From the NCBI GenBank assembly GCA_023418595.1, contig JAEZZI010000018.1, positions 1 through 64,000 of the forward strand: a stretch of DNA of 64,000 nt, in the 5' to 3' direction. The notes beneath the pieces are model-generated. The model was given only the letters and a program-made list of their open reading frames with translations. It was not told where the DNA came from and did no database searches. The stretch comes from Pseudomonadota bacterium. Its GTDB lineage: Bacteria > Pseudomonadota > Alphaproteobacteria > Sphingomonadales > Sphingomonadaceae. The position numbers were made by a program, and so were the translations under genes. Of the stretch, positions 8,798 through 17,624 are shown one piece after another (positions within the stretch are counted from its first letter, which is position 1; each line of letters starts with the position of its first letter).

Positions 8798-9907
8798 ATG
8801 AGCGCCGCAGCCGACTATCAGATCGACGATATGGACGGCGCCAGGACGTTGCGCCTGAGCGGCGACCTGTCGCTCGCGCGGATGGGCGACCTGCCCGACC
8901 GGCTCGAATCCGGCGCCGGTCGGATCGACCGCATCGACATGTCGGGCGTCAGCCGCATCGACACCGTCGGCGCCTGGGTGGTCCACCGGCTGGCGTCGCG
9001 CAACGATACCCCCATCGATGGTCTCAGCGACGACGGCCAGCGCCTGATGGCAAAGGTTCAGGGCGCGGATCAACCGATTGCCAAGCCGGTCAAACATGGT
9101 TCGTCCTTCACCCGCGTATTGGGCGAAATCGGCGAAGCGGTGTCAGTCGCGGGGCGCTCCACGCTCGGCCTGATCGGCTTCATGGGTGCGACCACCATCG
9201 CGCTCGGCAACGTCATCCGCCACCCCAGCCGCTTCCGCTTCAACGCGACCGTCCACCGGTTCGAGGTCGTCGGCGTCTCCGCGCTCGGCATCATCGGGCT
9301 GATGAGCTTCCTGATCGGCATCGTCATCGCGCAACAGGGCGCGGTCCAGCTGCGCCAATTCGGCGCAGAGGTGTTCACGATCAACCTGATCGGTCGCCTG
9401 ACCCTGCGTGAACTCGGGCTGCTGATGACCGCGATCATGGTTGCCGGGCGGTCGGGCAGCGCGTTTGCGGCGCAGCTTGGCACGATGAAGCTTACTGAAG
9501 AAATCGACGCGATGCGGACGATCGGCGTGTCGCCGATGGAGGCGCTGGTGCTGCCGCGCTTCTTCGCCGCGGTGCTGCTGCTGCCGCTGCTCGGTTTCTA
9601 CGCATCCATGATCTCGATCATCGGCGGCGGGCTTTATTGCTGGGCGGCGCTCGGCATTCCGCCCATCACTTTCATCCAGCGCATTCAGGAAGTCGTGCCC
9701 ATCACCGACCTCTATGTCGGGCTCATCAAGGCGCCGGTGTTCGGTGCGATCATCGCGATGACCGGCTGTTATCAGGGGATGCAGGTCGAATCGGATGCCG
9801 AACAGGTGGGTCTGCGCACCACGTCCGCCGTCGTGCAGGCGATTTTCTTCGTCATCGTCCTCGACGCGTTCTTCGCCGTGTTCTTCGAACGGATCGGCTG
9901 GATATGA
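8798..9907 (+). CDS. mlaE: MlaE-family lipid ABC transporter permease with N-terminal STAS domain
   Basis: A 369-residue protein. Residues 1 to about 95 form a STAS-like domain (RTLRLSGDLSLARMGDLP, then IDMSGVSRIDTVGAWVV), equivalent to separate MlaB in enterobacteria. The remainder is the MlaE permease (IGLMSFLIGIVIAQQGAVQL; LRELGLLMTAIMVAGRSGSA; FFERIGWI end). The start at 8798 is chosen over an ATG at 8789 because AAGGA lies eight bases before it. With the next three genes it builds an MCE-type phospholipid transport system between inner and outer membrane. The stop overlaps the ATPase start (ATGA). Confidence 0.93.
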   Translation: MSAAADYQIDDMDGARTLRLSGDLSLARMGDLPDRLESGAGRIDRIDMSGVSRIDTVGAWVVHRLASRNDTPIDGLSDDGQRLMAKVQGADQPIAKPVKHGSSFTRVLGEIGEAVSVAGRSTLGLIGFMGATTIALGNVIRHPSRFRFNATVHRFEVVGVSALGIIGLMSFLIGIVIAQQGAVQLRQFGAEVFTINLIGRLTLRELGLLMTAIMVAGRSGSAFAAQLGTMKLTEEIDAMRTIGVSPMEALVLPRFFAAVLLLPLLGFYASMISIIGGGLYCWAALGIPPITFIQRIQEVVPITDLYVGLIKAPVFGAIIAMTGCYQGMQVESDAEQVGLRTTSAVVQAIFFVIVLDAFFAVFFERIGWI

Positions 9908-10698
9908 GCCGCGACGAAACCATCATCCGCGTCCGCGGCCTCCGCAACAGCTTCGGCGAACAGGTCATCCACGAAGGGCTCGACCTCGACGTGCGGCGCG
10001 GCGAAATCCTGGGCGTGGTCGGCGGATCGGGCACCGGCAAGTCGGTGCTGATGCGCTCTATCATCGGGTTGCAGACGCCCGACGAAGGCGAAATCTCGGT
10101 GTTCGGCAGCGAGGTGGACGAGGACGAAACCGAATCGATTGATGTGCGCAAGCGCTGGGGCGTGCTGTTCCAGGGCGGTGCGTTGTTCTCGACGCTGACG
10201 GTCGCCGAGAATATCCAGGTTCCCTTGCGCGAATTCTATCCCGACCTGAACCCGGCGCTCCTCGACGAGATCGCGGCATACAAGGTGGTGATGACGGGTC
10301 TCAGCCCCGAAGCCGGACCCAAATATCCGGCCGAGCTGTCGGGCGGCATGAAGAAGCGTGCGGGGCTGGCGCGCGCGCTGGCGATGGACCCGGAACTGCT
10401 GTTTCTCGACGAACCCACGGCCGGTCTCGACCCGATCGGCGCCGCCGCGTTCGACGAGCTGACCAAATCGCTCCAGCAGACGCTGGGACTGACCGTTTTC
10501 CTCATCACCCACGATCTCGATACGCTCTATGCGATCTGCGACCGGGTGGCGGTGCTGGCCGACAAGAAGGTCATCGCGATCGGGACGATCGACGAATTGC
10601 TGGCGACGGACCATCCGTGGATCCAGGAATATTTCAACGGACCGCGCGGGCGCGCGGCAGTCGACAGCGCAGACCGCGCTGAAAAGGCGAAAAGCTGA
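9904..10698 (+). CDS. mlaF: MlaF-type lipid transporter ATPase
   Basis: A 264-residue ABC ATPase. It has Walker A GGSGTGKS, signature LSGGMKKRAGLARAL (the LSGGM form typical of MlaF), Walker B LLFLDEPTAGLDP and H-loop LITHDLDT. It energises the permease encoded just upstream. Start ATG 9904 overlaps the upstream stop by four bases. The stop in turn overlaps the MlaD start (TGATG), which indicates translational coupling through the operon. Confidence 0.95.
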   Translation: MSRDETIIRVRGLRNSFGEQVIHEGLDLDVRRGEILGVVGGSGTGKSVLMRSIIGLQTPDEGEISVFGSEVDEDETESIDVRKRWGVLFQGGALFSTLTVAENIQVPLREFYPDLNPALLDEIAAYKVVMTGLSPEAGPKYPAELSGGMKKRAGLARALAMDPELLFLDEPTAGLDPIGAAAFDELTKSLQQTLGLTVFLITHDLDTLYAICDRVAVLADKKVIAIGTIDELLATDHPWIQEYFNGPRGRAAVDSADRAEKAKS

Positions 10699-11663
10699 TG
10701 GAAACTCGTTCGAACCATGTGCTGGTGGGGGCCGTCGTGCTGATCCTGCTCGCCGTCCTTGCGCTCTTCACCATCTGGCTGGCGCGGCTCGGCAATACGC
10801 AGGAGCGCGAATACGATATCTTCTTCAAACAGGCGGTCGACGGCATCAACCGCGGCTCGCCGGTCGCCTTTTCGGGTGTGCCGTCGGGACAGGTCCGCGA
10901 AATCGCGCTGTATCAACCCGACCCGCAATTCGTGCGCGTCCGCATTTCGGTGAACGAGGATGTGCCGATCCTGGAGGGCACTGTCGCCTCGATCCAGGGC
11001 ATCGGCTTTACCGGCGTCAGCCAGATCCAATTGGACGGCGCGGTAAAGGGCGCACGCCCGCTGACCTGCCCCGAAGTGAATACCAAGGCGGCATGTCCCG
11101 AAGGCGTGCCGGTCATCCCCACGCGTCAGGGTGGCCTTGGCGCGTTGCTGTCGTCCGCGCCGCAATTGCTCGAACGCCTGACCTCGCTGACCGAGCGGCT
11201 GACCGAGCTGCTGTCCGACCGCAATCAGGTGTCGATCGCGGGCATTCTGGAGAATACCAACCGCCTGACCGACGCGCTGGCCGATCGCGGTCCCGAAATC
11301 GCCGCGACCCTGGCCGAAACCCGCATCGCCATCCAGCGCGCGGGTCTTGCGGCAGAGGAAATCGGCGCGCTGGCGAACACCAGCAACCAGATGATCGCGC
11401 AGGACATCCGCCCGGCGATGGCCAATCTGAACAAGACGATCGCGTCGGCGCAGAACAGCATGGAGACGCTTGATTCGGCGATCGGCGACGCGCGTCCGGG
11501 CCTCCAGACCTTCTCGAAACAGACGGTTCCAGAGGTCAATCGCCTGGTTGCCGACCTTCGCAAGATGTCATCCGCGCTCGCCAATGTCGCCGAAAAGGTC
11601 GATCAGCAGGGCGCCACCTCGATCATCTCGCAGCCCAGGCTGCCCGATTACGAACCCAAGTGA
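10698..11663 (+). CDS. mlaD: MlaD/MCE-domain lipid-binding protein
   Basis: A 321-residue protein: a short N-tail, one membrane anchor (VLVGAVVLILLAVLALFTIWLA), then the MCE fold (EYDIFFKQAVDGINRGSPVA-F-S-GVPSGQV onward to IGFTGVSQIQLDG). A long C-terminal helical region with repeated leucine/threonine heptads follows. MCE proteins form a hexameric lipid channel on the periplasmic face of MlaE. At 321 residues it is nearly twice the length of E. coli MlaD because of the helical extension, as is common in alphaproteobacterial MCE proteins. Confidence 0.92.
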   Translation: METRSNHVLVGAVVLILLAVLALFTIWLARLGNTQEREYDIFFKQAVDGINRGSPVAFSGVPSGQVREIALYQPDPQFVRVRISVNEDVPILEGTVASIQGIGFTGVSQIQLDGAVKGARPLTCPEVNTKAACPEGVPVIPTRQGGLGALLSSAPQLLERLTSLTERLTELLSDRNQVSIAGILENTNRLTDALADRGPEIAATLAETRIAIQRAGLAAEEIGALANTSNQMIAQDIRPAMANLNKTIASAQNSMETLDSAIGDARPGLQTFSKQTVPEVNRLVADLRKMSSALANVAEKVDQQGATSIISQPRLPDYEPK

Positions 11664-11671
11664 GACCGCAC

Positions 11672-12253
11672 ATGAAAAAACTCCTCGCGCTCACCCCCGC
11701 TCTCCTGCTGGCCGGTTGCATCAGCTTCGGCGCCAAGCCGCCGCCCTCGCTGTTGACGCTGAACAGCGCCGCCACGTTGCAAGCGGGAACCAGCCAGTCG
11801 AGCGCCAGCGCATCGACGATCGCCATTGCCGAGCCCGCGACACCGCAGGAAATCGGCGTGACGCGCGTTCCGGTGCGGTCGAGCGATACGCAGGTCGCCT
11901 ATGTCAAGGACGCCGTGTGGGTCGAAGTCCCCTCGCGCCTGTTCGCGCGCCTGCTGGGCGACACGATCACCGCGCGCACCGGCCGCGTCGTCGTCGCGCC
12001 TGCCGGCGCCCCGGTTCCGCCGACCGCGCGGCTGGAAGGCGATCTGCGCAATTTCGGCATGGATGAAAGCAGCATGGAAGCCGTCGTCACCTATGACGCC
12101 GCCCTCCAGCGCGACGAGAACAGTGCGCTCGAACGCCGCCGTTTCGAATCGCGCGTGGCCGTCACCGCGATCGACGCCACCACGGTCGGTCCCGCGCTCA
12201 ACCAGGCGGCGAACACGGTCGCGAGCGAAGTGGCGGACTGGGTGGGGCGCTAA
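11672..12253 (+). CDS. ABC-type transport auxiliary lipoprotein (PqiC/YmbA-like)
   Basis: A 193-residue lipoprotein: MKKLLALTPALLLAGC carries a signal peptide with lipobox LAGC. The rest resembles the ABC_trans_aux family (TPQEIGVTRVPVRSSDTQVAY, then ...FARLLGDTITAR...RLEGDLRNFGMDES). It is the probable outer-membrane partner of the Mla/MCE transporter. The start is at the ATG 9 bases after the mlaD stop; a GTG in frame at 11660 is less likely because it would place charged residues before the signal sequence. Confidence 0.88.
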   Translation: MKKLLALTPALLLAGCISFGAKPPPSLLTLNSAATLQAGTSQSSASASTIAIAEPATPQEIGVTRVPVRSSDTQVAYVKDAVWVEVPSRLFARLLGDTITARTGRVVVAPAGAPVPPTARLEGDLRNFGMDESSMEAVVTYDAALQRDENSALERRRFESRVAVTAIDATTVGPALNQAANTVASEVADWVGR

Positions 12254-12258
12254 CCCAC

Positions 12259-12400
12259 CCGTCACCCCGGCCCCCGCGCCGGGGTGCACCGGGCGGCAAG
12301 TGCCGACGCCATTGACCGCCCACCCGTTCGTTTCGAGCGAAGTCGAGAAACGCAGCCTTCCGCTGGCCACACGTTTCTCGACCTCGCTCGAAACGAACGG
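12259..12400. repeat. Compound palindromic repeat: partial family A plus complete family B
   Basis: From 12259 the sequence starts like a family A element (cgtcaccccgg...ggggtgcaccgggcggc) with an internal hairpin at 12265-12284, but its right arm is missing. It is followed by a complete family B element: arms 12324-12352 and 12372-12400, 29 bp each with one mismatch, left arm beginning CCGTTCGTTTCGAGCG. The second element may have been inserted beside or into the first. Confidence 0.75.
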
Positions 12401-12445
12401 ATCGGGGACTTGCACTCCCCCGCCCCCCGCGCGAAAGGGGCGCGC

Positions 12446-14035
12446 ATGACCGATCAGCCAATCGCCCGCGCGCTCCTCTCCGTCTCCGACAAGAGCGGTA
12501 TCGTCGATCTCGGCCACGCGCTCGCCCGCCACGGCATCGAACTGGTCTCGACCGGTGGCACCGCGACCGCGCTGCGCGACGCTGGTCTCACCGTCCGCGA
12601 CGTATCCGACCTGACCGGCTTCCCCGAGATGATGGACGGGCGGGTCAAGACGCTCCACCCCATGGTCCATGGCGGCCTGCTCGCGGTGCGCGACAATCCC
12701 GAACATGCGGCGGCGATGGCCGAACATTCGATCGGCGCGATCGACCTGGTGGTGGTCAACCTCTACCCCTTCGCCCAGACGGTCGCGCGCGGCGCAGGTC
12801 GGGACGAAGTGATCGAGAATATCGACATCGGCGGTCCCAGCATGGTGCGCTCGGCGGCGAAGAACCATGCGCATGTCACCATAGTCACCGATCCCGGCGA
12901 CTATGCCGAATTGATCGAAGCGCTGGATGCGAACAACGCCGCAACCAGCCTCGACTTCCGCAAGCGTTGCGCGGCCAAGGCATTCGCCGCGACTGCCGCT
13001 TACGATTCGGCGATCGCCCAATGGTTCGCGTTCGCCGATCAGGGCGAGCGCTTCCCGCAGACCCTGCCGCTGTCGTTCAACCGCGCCGAGGAACTACGCT
13101 ACGGCGAAAACCCGCACCAAACGGCGGCGCTCTATCTGCCGAACGGTCCCGCCGCACGCGGCATCGCGCAAGCCGAACAACTGCAGGGCAAGGCGCTCAG
13201 CTACAATAATTACAACGACGCCGACGCCGCGCTCGAACTGGTCAGCGAATTCGCAGGCGGCCCGCCCACGGTCGTCATCGTCAAGCATGCCAACCCGTGC
13301 GGCGTCGCATCCGCCGACACGCTGATCGACGCCTACAAGGCCGCGTTCGCTTGCGACACCGTGTCGGCATTCGGCGGCATCGTTGCGGTCAACCGCACGC
13401 TCGACGGCGAGACCGCGCGCGCGATCACCGAAATCTTCACCGAAGTCGTCGCCGCCCCGGATGCCGATGACGAAGCGCGCGCGGTGTTCGCGGCCAAGAA
13501 GAATCTCCGCCTGCTCCTGACGGGCGACTTGCCCGATGCGAAATGCCCCGGCCTGATGGTCAAGACGATCGCAGGCGGGCTGCTGGTCCAGAGCCGCGAC
13601 AATGGCGTGGTCACCGACGACGATCTGAAAGTCGTCACCAAGCGCGCGCCGACCGCACAGGAACTCGCCGACTGCCGCTTCGCCTGGACCGTCGCCAAGC
13701 ACGTCAAATCGAACGCGATCGTCTATGCGCGTGGAGGCAGCACCGCGGGCATCGGCGCAGGCCAGATGAACCGCCTCGAATCCGCACGCATCGCCGCTTG
13801 GAAGGCCAAGGACGCCGCGACCAAGGCAGGCTGGTCCGAACCCCGCACGATCGGCTCGGCTGTCGCCTCGGACGCTTTCTTCCCCTTCGCCGACGGGCTG
13901 TTAGCGGCGGTCGAAGCAGGCGCCACCGCCGTCATCCAGCCCGGCGGCTCGATCCGCGACGATGAGGTGATCGCGGCAGCGGATGAAGCGGGATTGGCAA
14001 TGGTGTTTACGGGGATGCGGCATTTCCGGCATTGA
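12446..14035 (+). CDS. purH: Bifunctional AICAR formyltransferase / IMP cyclohydrolase
   Basis: A 529-residue enzyme for the last two steps of de novo IMP synthesis. The N-terminal IMP cyclohydrolase (MGS-like) domain shows ALLSVSDKSGI, LVSTGGTA, DVSDLTGFPEMMDGRVKTLHP and NLYPF. The C-terminal AICAR transformylase domain shows LRYGENPHQ, KALSYNN, IVKHANPCG, SNAIVYA and the ending FPFADG...IQPGGSIRDDEVI...MVFTGMRHFRH. Length matches the family. The frame is open upstream into repeat sequence, but the ATG at 12446 fits the conserved N-terminus. Confidence 0.97.
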   Translation: MTDQPIARALLSVSDKSGIVDLGHALARHGIELVSTGGTATALRDAGLTVRDVSDLTGFPEMMDGRVKTLHPMVHGGLLAVRDNPEHAAAMAEHSIGAIDLVVVNLYPFAQTVARGAGRDEVIENIDIGGPSMVRSAAKNHAHVTIVTDPGDYAELIEALDANNAATSLDFRKRCAAKAFAATAAYDSAIAQWFAFADQGERFPQTLPLSFNRAEELRYGENPHQTAALYLPNGPAARGIAQAEQLQGKALSYNNYNDADAALELVSEFAGGPPTVVIVKHANPCGVASADTLIDAYKAAFACDTVSAFGGIVAVNRTLDGETARAITEIFTEVVAAPDADDEARAVFAAKKNLRLLLTGDLPDAKCPGLMVKTIAGGLLVQSRDNGVVTDDDLKVVTKRAPTAQELADCRFAWTVAKHVKSNAIVYARGGSTAGIGAGQMNRLESARIAAWKAKDAATKAGWSEPRTIGSAVASDAFFPFADGLLAAVEAGATAVIQPGGSIRDDEVIAAADEAGLAMVFTGMRHFRH

Positions 14036-14061
14036 GGCTGGCGCGCTCGACGAACCCCGAT

Positions 14062-14168
14062 CGTCACCCCGGACTTGTTCCGGGGTCCACAAGGCGGCGG
14101 GCGATTACCCCGATTTCGTTACGCAGCGCTGACGGCTTGGTGGACCCCGGAACAAGTCCGGGGTGACG
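14062..14168. repeat. Palindromic intergenic repeat, family A (second complete copy)
   Basis: The 29-bp arms at 14062-14090 and 14140-14168 are exact reverse complements and match the copy at 7921-8028. It lies between convergent purH and sixA. Confidence 0.9.
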
Positions 14169-14193
14169 ATGGGCTGGCAGGGGAATGCGGCCC

Positions 14194-14733
14194 TCAATCC
14201 CCATCCGGCCCCAGCGTTGCATCCAGATCACGCGGTCGGATGAACCGCACCAACACCCCGCCGCCTGCCTTCGCATCGGCCCAGCGGTCCACCGCGAAGT
14301 CGATCTCCGCGACGCTGGCGGTCGGGAATTTCACCTCGACCGCGTCGCGGACATGGCTGCCATCGTCCGGGGTGAGCAGCAGCACCAGTTCCTCCAGCCC
14401 CGGATTATGCCCGACGATCAGCACGCGATCGGCGCTGTCGGGCAGCGCGTGGATATGGTCGAGCAGCGTGTCGGTGGAGGCGAGATACAGCGTCTTGTCC
14501 CACTCCGGCTCGGCCAGATCGCCGTAACCGCGCACGAAATCGTCAATCGTCTCGCGCACCCGCACCGCCGAGGATGCCACGACAAGGTCGAAGCGTATCC
14601 CCAGCGACGCCAGGTGATGCCCCATCAGCCGCGCGGCGCGCTGGCCTTTCGCATTCAGCGGCCGGTCGAAATCGCGCAGCACCGGATCGTCCCAGCCCGA
14701 CTTGGCATGGCGCAGCACGGTGAGCGTCTTCAT
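14194..14733 (-). CDS. sixA: SixA-type histidine phosphatase
   Basis: A 179-residue phosphohistidine phosphatase of the histidine-phosphatase superfamily. The N-terminus MKTLTVLRHAKSGWDDP contains the catalytic RHG-like motif in its SixA form, RHAKS (His9). RPLNAKGQRAA follows, then the second conserved His region VLIVGHNPGLEEL. SixA enzymes dephosphorylate His-phosphorylated signalling or PTS proteins; the substrate here is unknown. Its start overlaps the stop of the helicase gene by four bases (ATGA), so the two are probably co-transcribed. Confidence 0.88.
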   Translation of the reverse strand: MKTLTVLRHAKSGWDDPVLRDFDRPLNAKGQRAARLMGHHLASLGIRFDLVVASSAVRVRETIDDFVRGYGDLAEPEWDKTLYLASTDTLLDHIHALPDSADRVLIVGHNPGLEELVLLLTPDDGSHVRDAVEVKFPTASVAEIDFAVDRWADAKAGGGVLVRFIRPRDLDATLGPDGD

Positions 14734-17462
14734 TCCTGTCCTCTCGCGACCTCGATTGCCTCATGCCCGATGGACGCGTTCGATGAAAGCCGTGTTGCAG
14801 CCGCGACCGCTTCGTCCAGCGTGACGCGGCGGATTGGGGTGCCGGGCGGAAAGGCGCTGAGCAAGCGGCTGGGCATCGCCGCCGACAGCAGCACGAACTG
14901 CCCGCGATCGTCGGCGCGGCGGATCAGCCGCCCGAACCCCTGCGCCAGCCGCGCGCGCACCACACGGTCGTCGAACGCCTTGCCCCCTTCCGCAATCCGC
15001 CGCGCGGCGTGGAGCACGGTCGGTTTGGGCCAGGGCACCGCCTCCATCACCACCTGACGCAACGAATGGCCGGGCACGTCCACCCCGTCGCGAAGCGCAT
15101 CGGTGCCGATCAGCGAGGCGCGCGGGTCGTCGCGAAAGATATCGACCAGCGTGCCGGGATCGACCGGATCGACATGCTGGGCAAGCAGCGGCAGCCCCTC
15201 GCGCGCCAGCCGGTCGGCGATCCGCGCATGGACGCCGCGCAACCGCCGGATCGCGGTGAACAGCCCCAGCGTGCCGCCACCCGCCGCGAGGATCAGCCGT
15301 CCATAGGCGTTCGCGAGCGCCGCCAGATCGCCGCGCTTCACATCGGTCACGATCAGCACTTCGGCCTGATTGGCATAGTCGAACGGGCTCGCCGCCTCGA
15401 AATGGGTGGGCGCGCGCTCCAGATGGCGGCTGCCCGATCGCGCCTCCGCCACGTCCCAGTCGTCGCCTGCGCGCAGGGTGGCGCTGGTCACCAGCACGCC
15501 ATGCGCCTGTTTCAGCACCGTCGCAGCGAGCGGCTTTGTCGGGTCGAGCCAGCGGCGGTGGATGCCGATATCGACCTCGCGCCCCTCGATCCGGTCTACG
15601 CCCAGCCAGTCGACAAAATCGGGATCGGCAGGCCCGCCGATCCGCGCGAGCAACGCCGCCCATGCGCCGACCGTCTCCGCGCGCCAAGCGACCGACGCGA
15701 TCGCGCCCTCGATCCGCGCACGTGCCGGGCCGTCCATCCAGTCCGGCCCCTCGGCCAGCACCGCTTCCAGCCGCCGCCCCAGCGCGATCAGGGGGCGCAC
15801 CAGGGTATCGAGCGCAACCGCCGCCGGTCCCGCCGCCTCCACCAGCGCCGCATCGGGTTCGGCCAGTTCGGTTTCCAGCCCATAGCCCGCGTCCGCTCCG
15901 CCGCTTTCGTCGCGCGTATAGGTGAAGCCGCGCACGGCAGCGAGGAGCGCCTCGATCGCGCCGAACGGCTCGCCTTCCGCGATCCGCCCCAGCCAGCCTT
16001 CGGACGGCAGCGCATGTGCCGCCGCCACCGCGTCGTTGATCGCGCGGCCACCGGCTTCGTCGTAGCTTGCAACGTCCGACAGCCGCGCCGCCAGCCCGCG
16101 CCGCCGCCCCCTCGCGCGGCTTTCGGGGCCGATCACCCAGCGGCGCAGTTCGATCGTCTCCTGCCCCGACAGCGCGACGCCGAACATCGAATCCGCCGCT
16201 TCGAACAAATGATGGCCTTCGTCGAAAATGTAGCGGCTGGGCCGCGCATTTGTCTCGCGCCCGCGCGCGGCGTTGACCATCACCAGGGCGTGATTGGCAA
16301 TGACGATATCGGCCTCCGCCGACGCCCGCGCCGCGCGTTCGATGAAGCATTTGCGGTAATGCGGGCACCCGGCATAGACGCATTCGCCGCGCCGGTCGGT
16401 CAGCGCGGTCGCGCCGTTGCGGCGGAACAGCACCGGCAGCCATCCGGGCAGGTCGCCGCCCACCATGTCGCCATCCGCCGTGAACGCCGCCCAGCGTGCG
16501 ACCAATTGCGCCAGCACCGCCGCGCGGCCTGCGAACCCGCCTTGCAGCGCATCCTCCAGATTGAGCAGGCAGACGTAATTCTCGCGGCCTTTCCGCGTCA
16601 CCACCCGCTGGCGGCGCACCGCGAGGTCGGGAAACAGCCGCTCGGTCTCGCGCGCCAATTGGCGTTGCAACGCCTTGGTATAGGTGGAAATCCACACCGC
16701 CCCACCCGATCGCTCGGCCCAGAGCGAGGCGGGCGTCAGGTAACCGAGCGTCTTGCCGATCCCTGTCCCGGCTTCGGCCAACACCATGTGCGGTGCATCC
16801 GGCGTCGCGCGCGGTGCGAAGGCTCCCGCCGCGACGCGCGCGAAATCGCGCTGGCCCTGCCGCCGTTCGGCACCCGATCCGGTCAGCATCGCGAGGCGTT
16901 CGGCAACCGCATCGTCGGCCAGGGTGACCTGACGCGGCGCGGGCCGCGGGGCTGCCTCATCCCACTCGCTCAGTTTGGAGAACAGCCAGCGCTCGGCGCG
17001 CTCGGGCTTGTCGATTACCTGCGCCAGCACCTGCGCCCAGGGCCATCGCAGCCGCGCGAGCGATTGCAGGCCATGCCATGCCCCCTCGCGCTCGGCCCAG
17101 TGGCCTTGCGGCACCGCCAGCAACCGCGCCGCGGCTTCGCGCAGGAATGCGGCCACCTCTGCGTCGCCCGCTGGCTCGTCCAGACCCGTCTCGCGCGCCA
17201 GCCCCTTGGGCGTGGGCACCAGAAATTTGGCCGGCCGCAGAAACGCGAACAACTCCAGCAGGTCGAGCCCGTTCAGTTCGGGATGGCCCAACCGCTGTCC
17301 GATCAGCGGCGCGTTGAGCAGGATCACTGGCGTATCGGCGGCGAGCCGGATCGCCTCTCCCCGCCCGACCGCGCGCGTTTCGCCATCGGCGCGCGCGATC
17401 CAGACCCCGGCATGGCTGGCGTGAAGGGCTGGATAGGGCAGCATATGCCTGCTGTCGGTCAA
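14730..17462 (-). CDS. DinG-like Fe-S superfamily 2 DNA helicase
   Basis: A 910-residue protein. An N-terminal region of about 220 residues is unrelated to the helicase core. The helicase motifs begin with Walker A AEAGTGIGKT near residue 230, then four cysteines arranged as in XPD/DinG Fe-S helicases (NYVC, GEC, AGC, KC around RRGECVYAGCPHYRKC), and a DEAH-box variant FDEGHHLF. Late motifs include SLIGTDALRDGVDVPG and the arginine-finger-like LAQGFGRLIRR. The predicted role is ATP-driven 5'-3' unwinding in DNA repair or R-loop removal. An ATG at codon 7 is an alternative start. It is probably co-transcribed with sixA. Confidence 0.88.
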   Translation of the reverse strand: MTDSRHMLPYPALHASHAGVWIARADGETRAVGRGEAIRLAADTPVILLNAPLIGQRLGHPELNGLDLLELFAFLRPAKFLVPTPKGLARETGLDEPAGDAEVAAFLREAAARLLAVPQGHWAEREGAWHGLQSLARLRWPWAQVLAQVIDKPERAERWLFSKLSEWDEAAPRPAPRQVTLADDAVAERLAMLTGSGAERRQGQRDFARVAAGAFAPRATPDAPHMVLAEAGTGIGKTLGYLTPASLWAERSGGAVWISTYTKALQRQLARETERLFPDLAVRRQRVVTRKGRENYVCLLNLEDALQGGFAGRAAVLAQLVARWAAFTADGDMVGGDLPGWLPVLFRRNGATALTDRRGECVYAGCPHYRKCFIERAARASAEADIVIANHALVMVNAARGRETNARPSRYIFDEGHHLFEAADSMFGVALSGQETIELRRWVIGPESRARGRRRGLAARLSDVASYDEAGGRAINDAVAAAHALPSEGWLGRIAEGEPFGAIEALLAAVRGFTYTRDESGGADAGYGLETELAEPDAALVEAAGPAAVALDTLVRPLIALGRRLEAVLAEGPDWMDGPARARIEGAIASVAWRAETVGAWAALLARIGGPADPDFVDWLGVDRIEGREVDIGIHRRWLDPTKPLAATVLKQAHGVLVTSATLRAGDDWDVAEARSGSRHLERAPTHFEAASPFDYANQAEVLIVTDVKRGDLAALANAYGRLILAAGGGTLGLFTAIRRLRGVHARIADRLAREGLPLLAQHVDPVDPGTLVDIFRDDPRASLIGTDALRDGVDVPGHSLRQVVMEAVPWPKPTVLHAARRIAEGGKAFDDRVVRARLAQGFGRLIRRADDRGQFVLLSAAMPSRLLSAFPPGTPIRRVTLDEAVAAATRLSSNASIGHEAIEVARGQE

Positions 17463-17501
17463 TCGGAACAGATTGGCAACCGCCCGCGGCGTTGGAACAG
17501 C

Positions 17502-17535
17502 AAAAACTCCGGTGGTCGAATACGCCGACCACCGG
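17502..17535 (-). terminator. Rho-independent terminator downstream of fliC
   Basis: Read on the minus strand: CCGGTGGTC, a 9-base loop, GACCACCGG, AG, TTTTT. The perfect 9-bp stem and T-run point away from fliC and towards the helicase gene. Confidence 0.75.
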
Positions 17536-17572
17536 GGTTATGTTTGCCGTCCCCGAACGCTCGTCCGGGGGT

Positions 17573-17619
17573 CCGGGCCGGCCCCGCCCGCCTTATAGGG
17601 GGGAGGCGGTCGGGCCCGG
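17573..17619 (-). terminator. GC-rich stem-loop immediately after fliC
   Basis: CCGGGC at 17573-17578 pairs with GCCCGG at 17614-17619, with further inner pairing of CCGCC-type segments. There is no T-run. It may stabilise the 3' end of flagellin mRNA ahead of the better terminator at 17502-17535. Confidence 0.35.
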
Positions 17620-17624
17620 TATGC

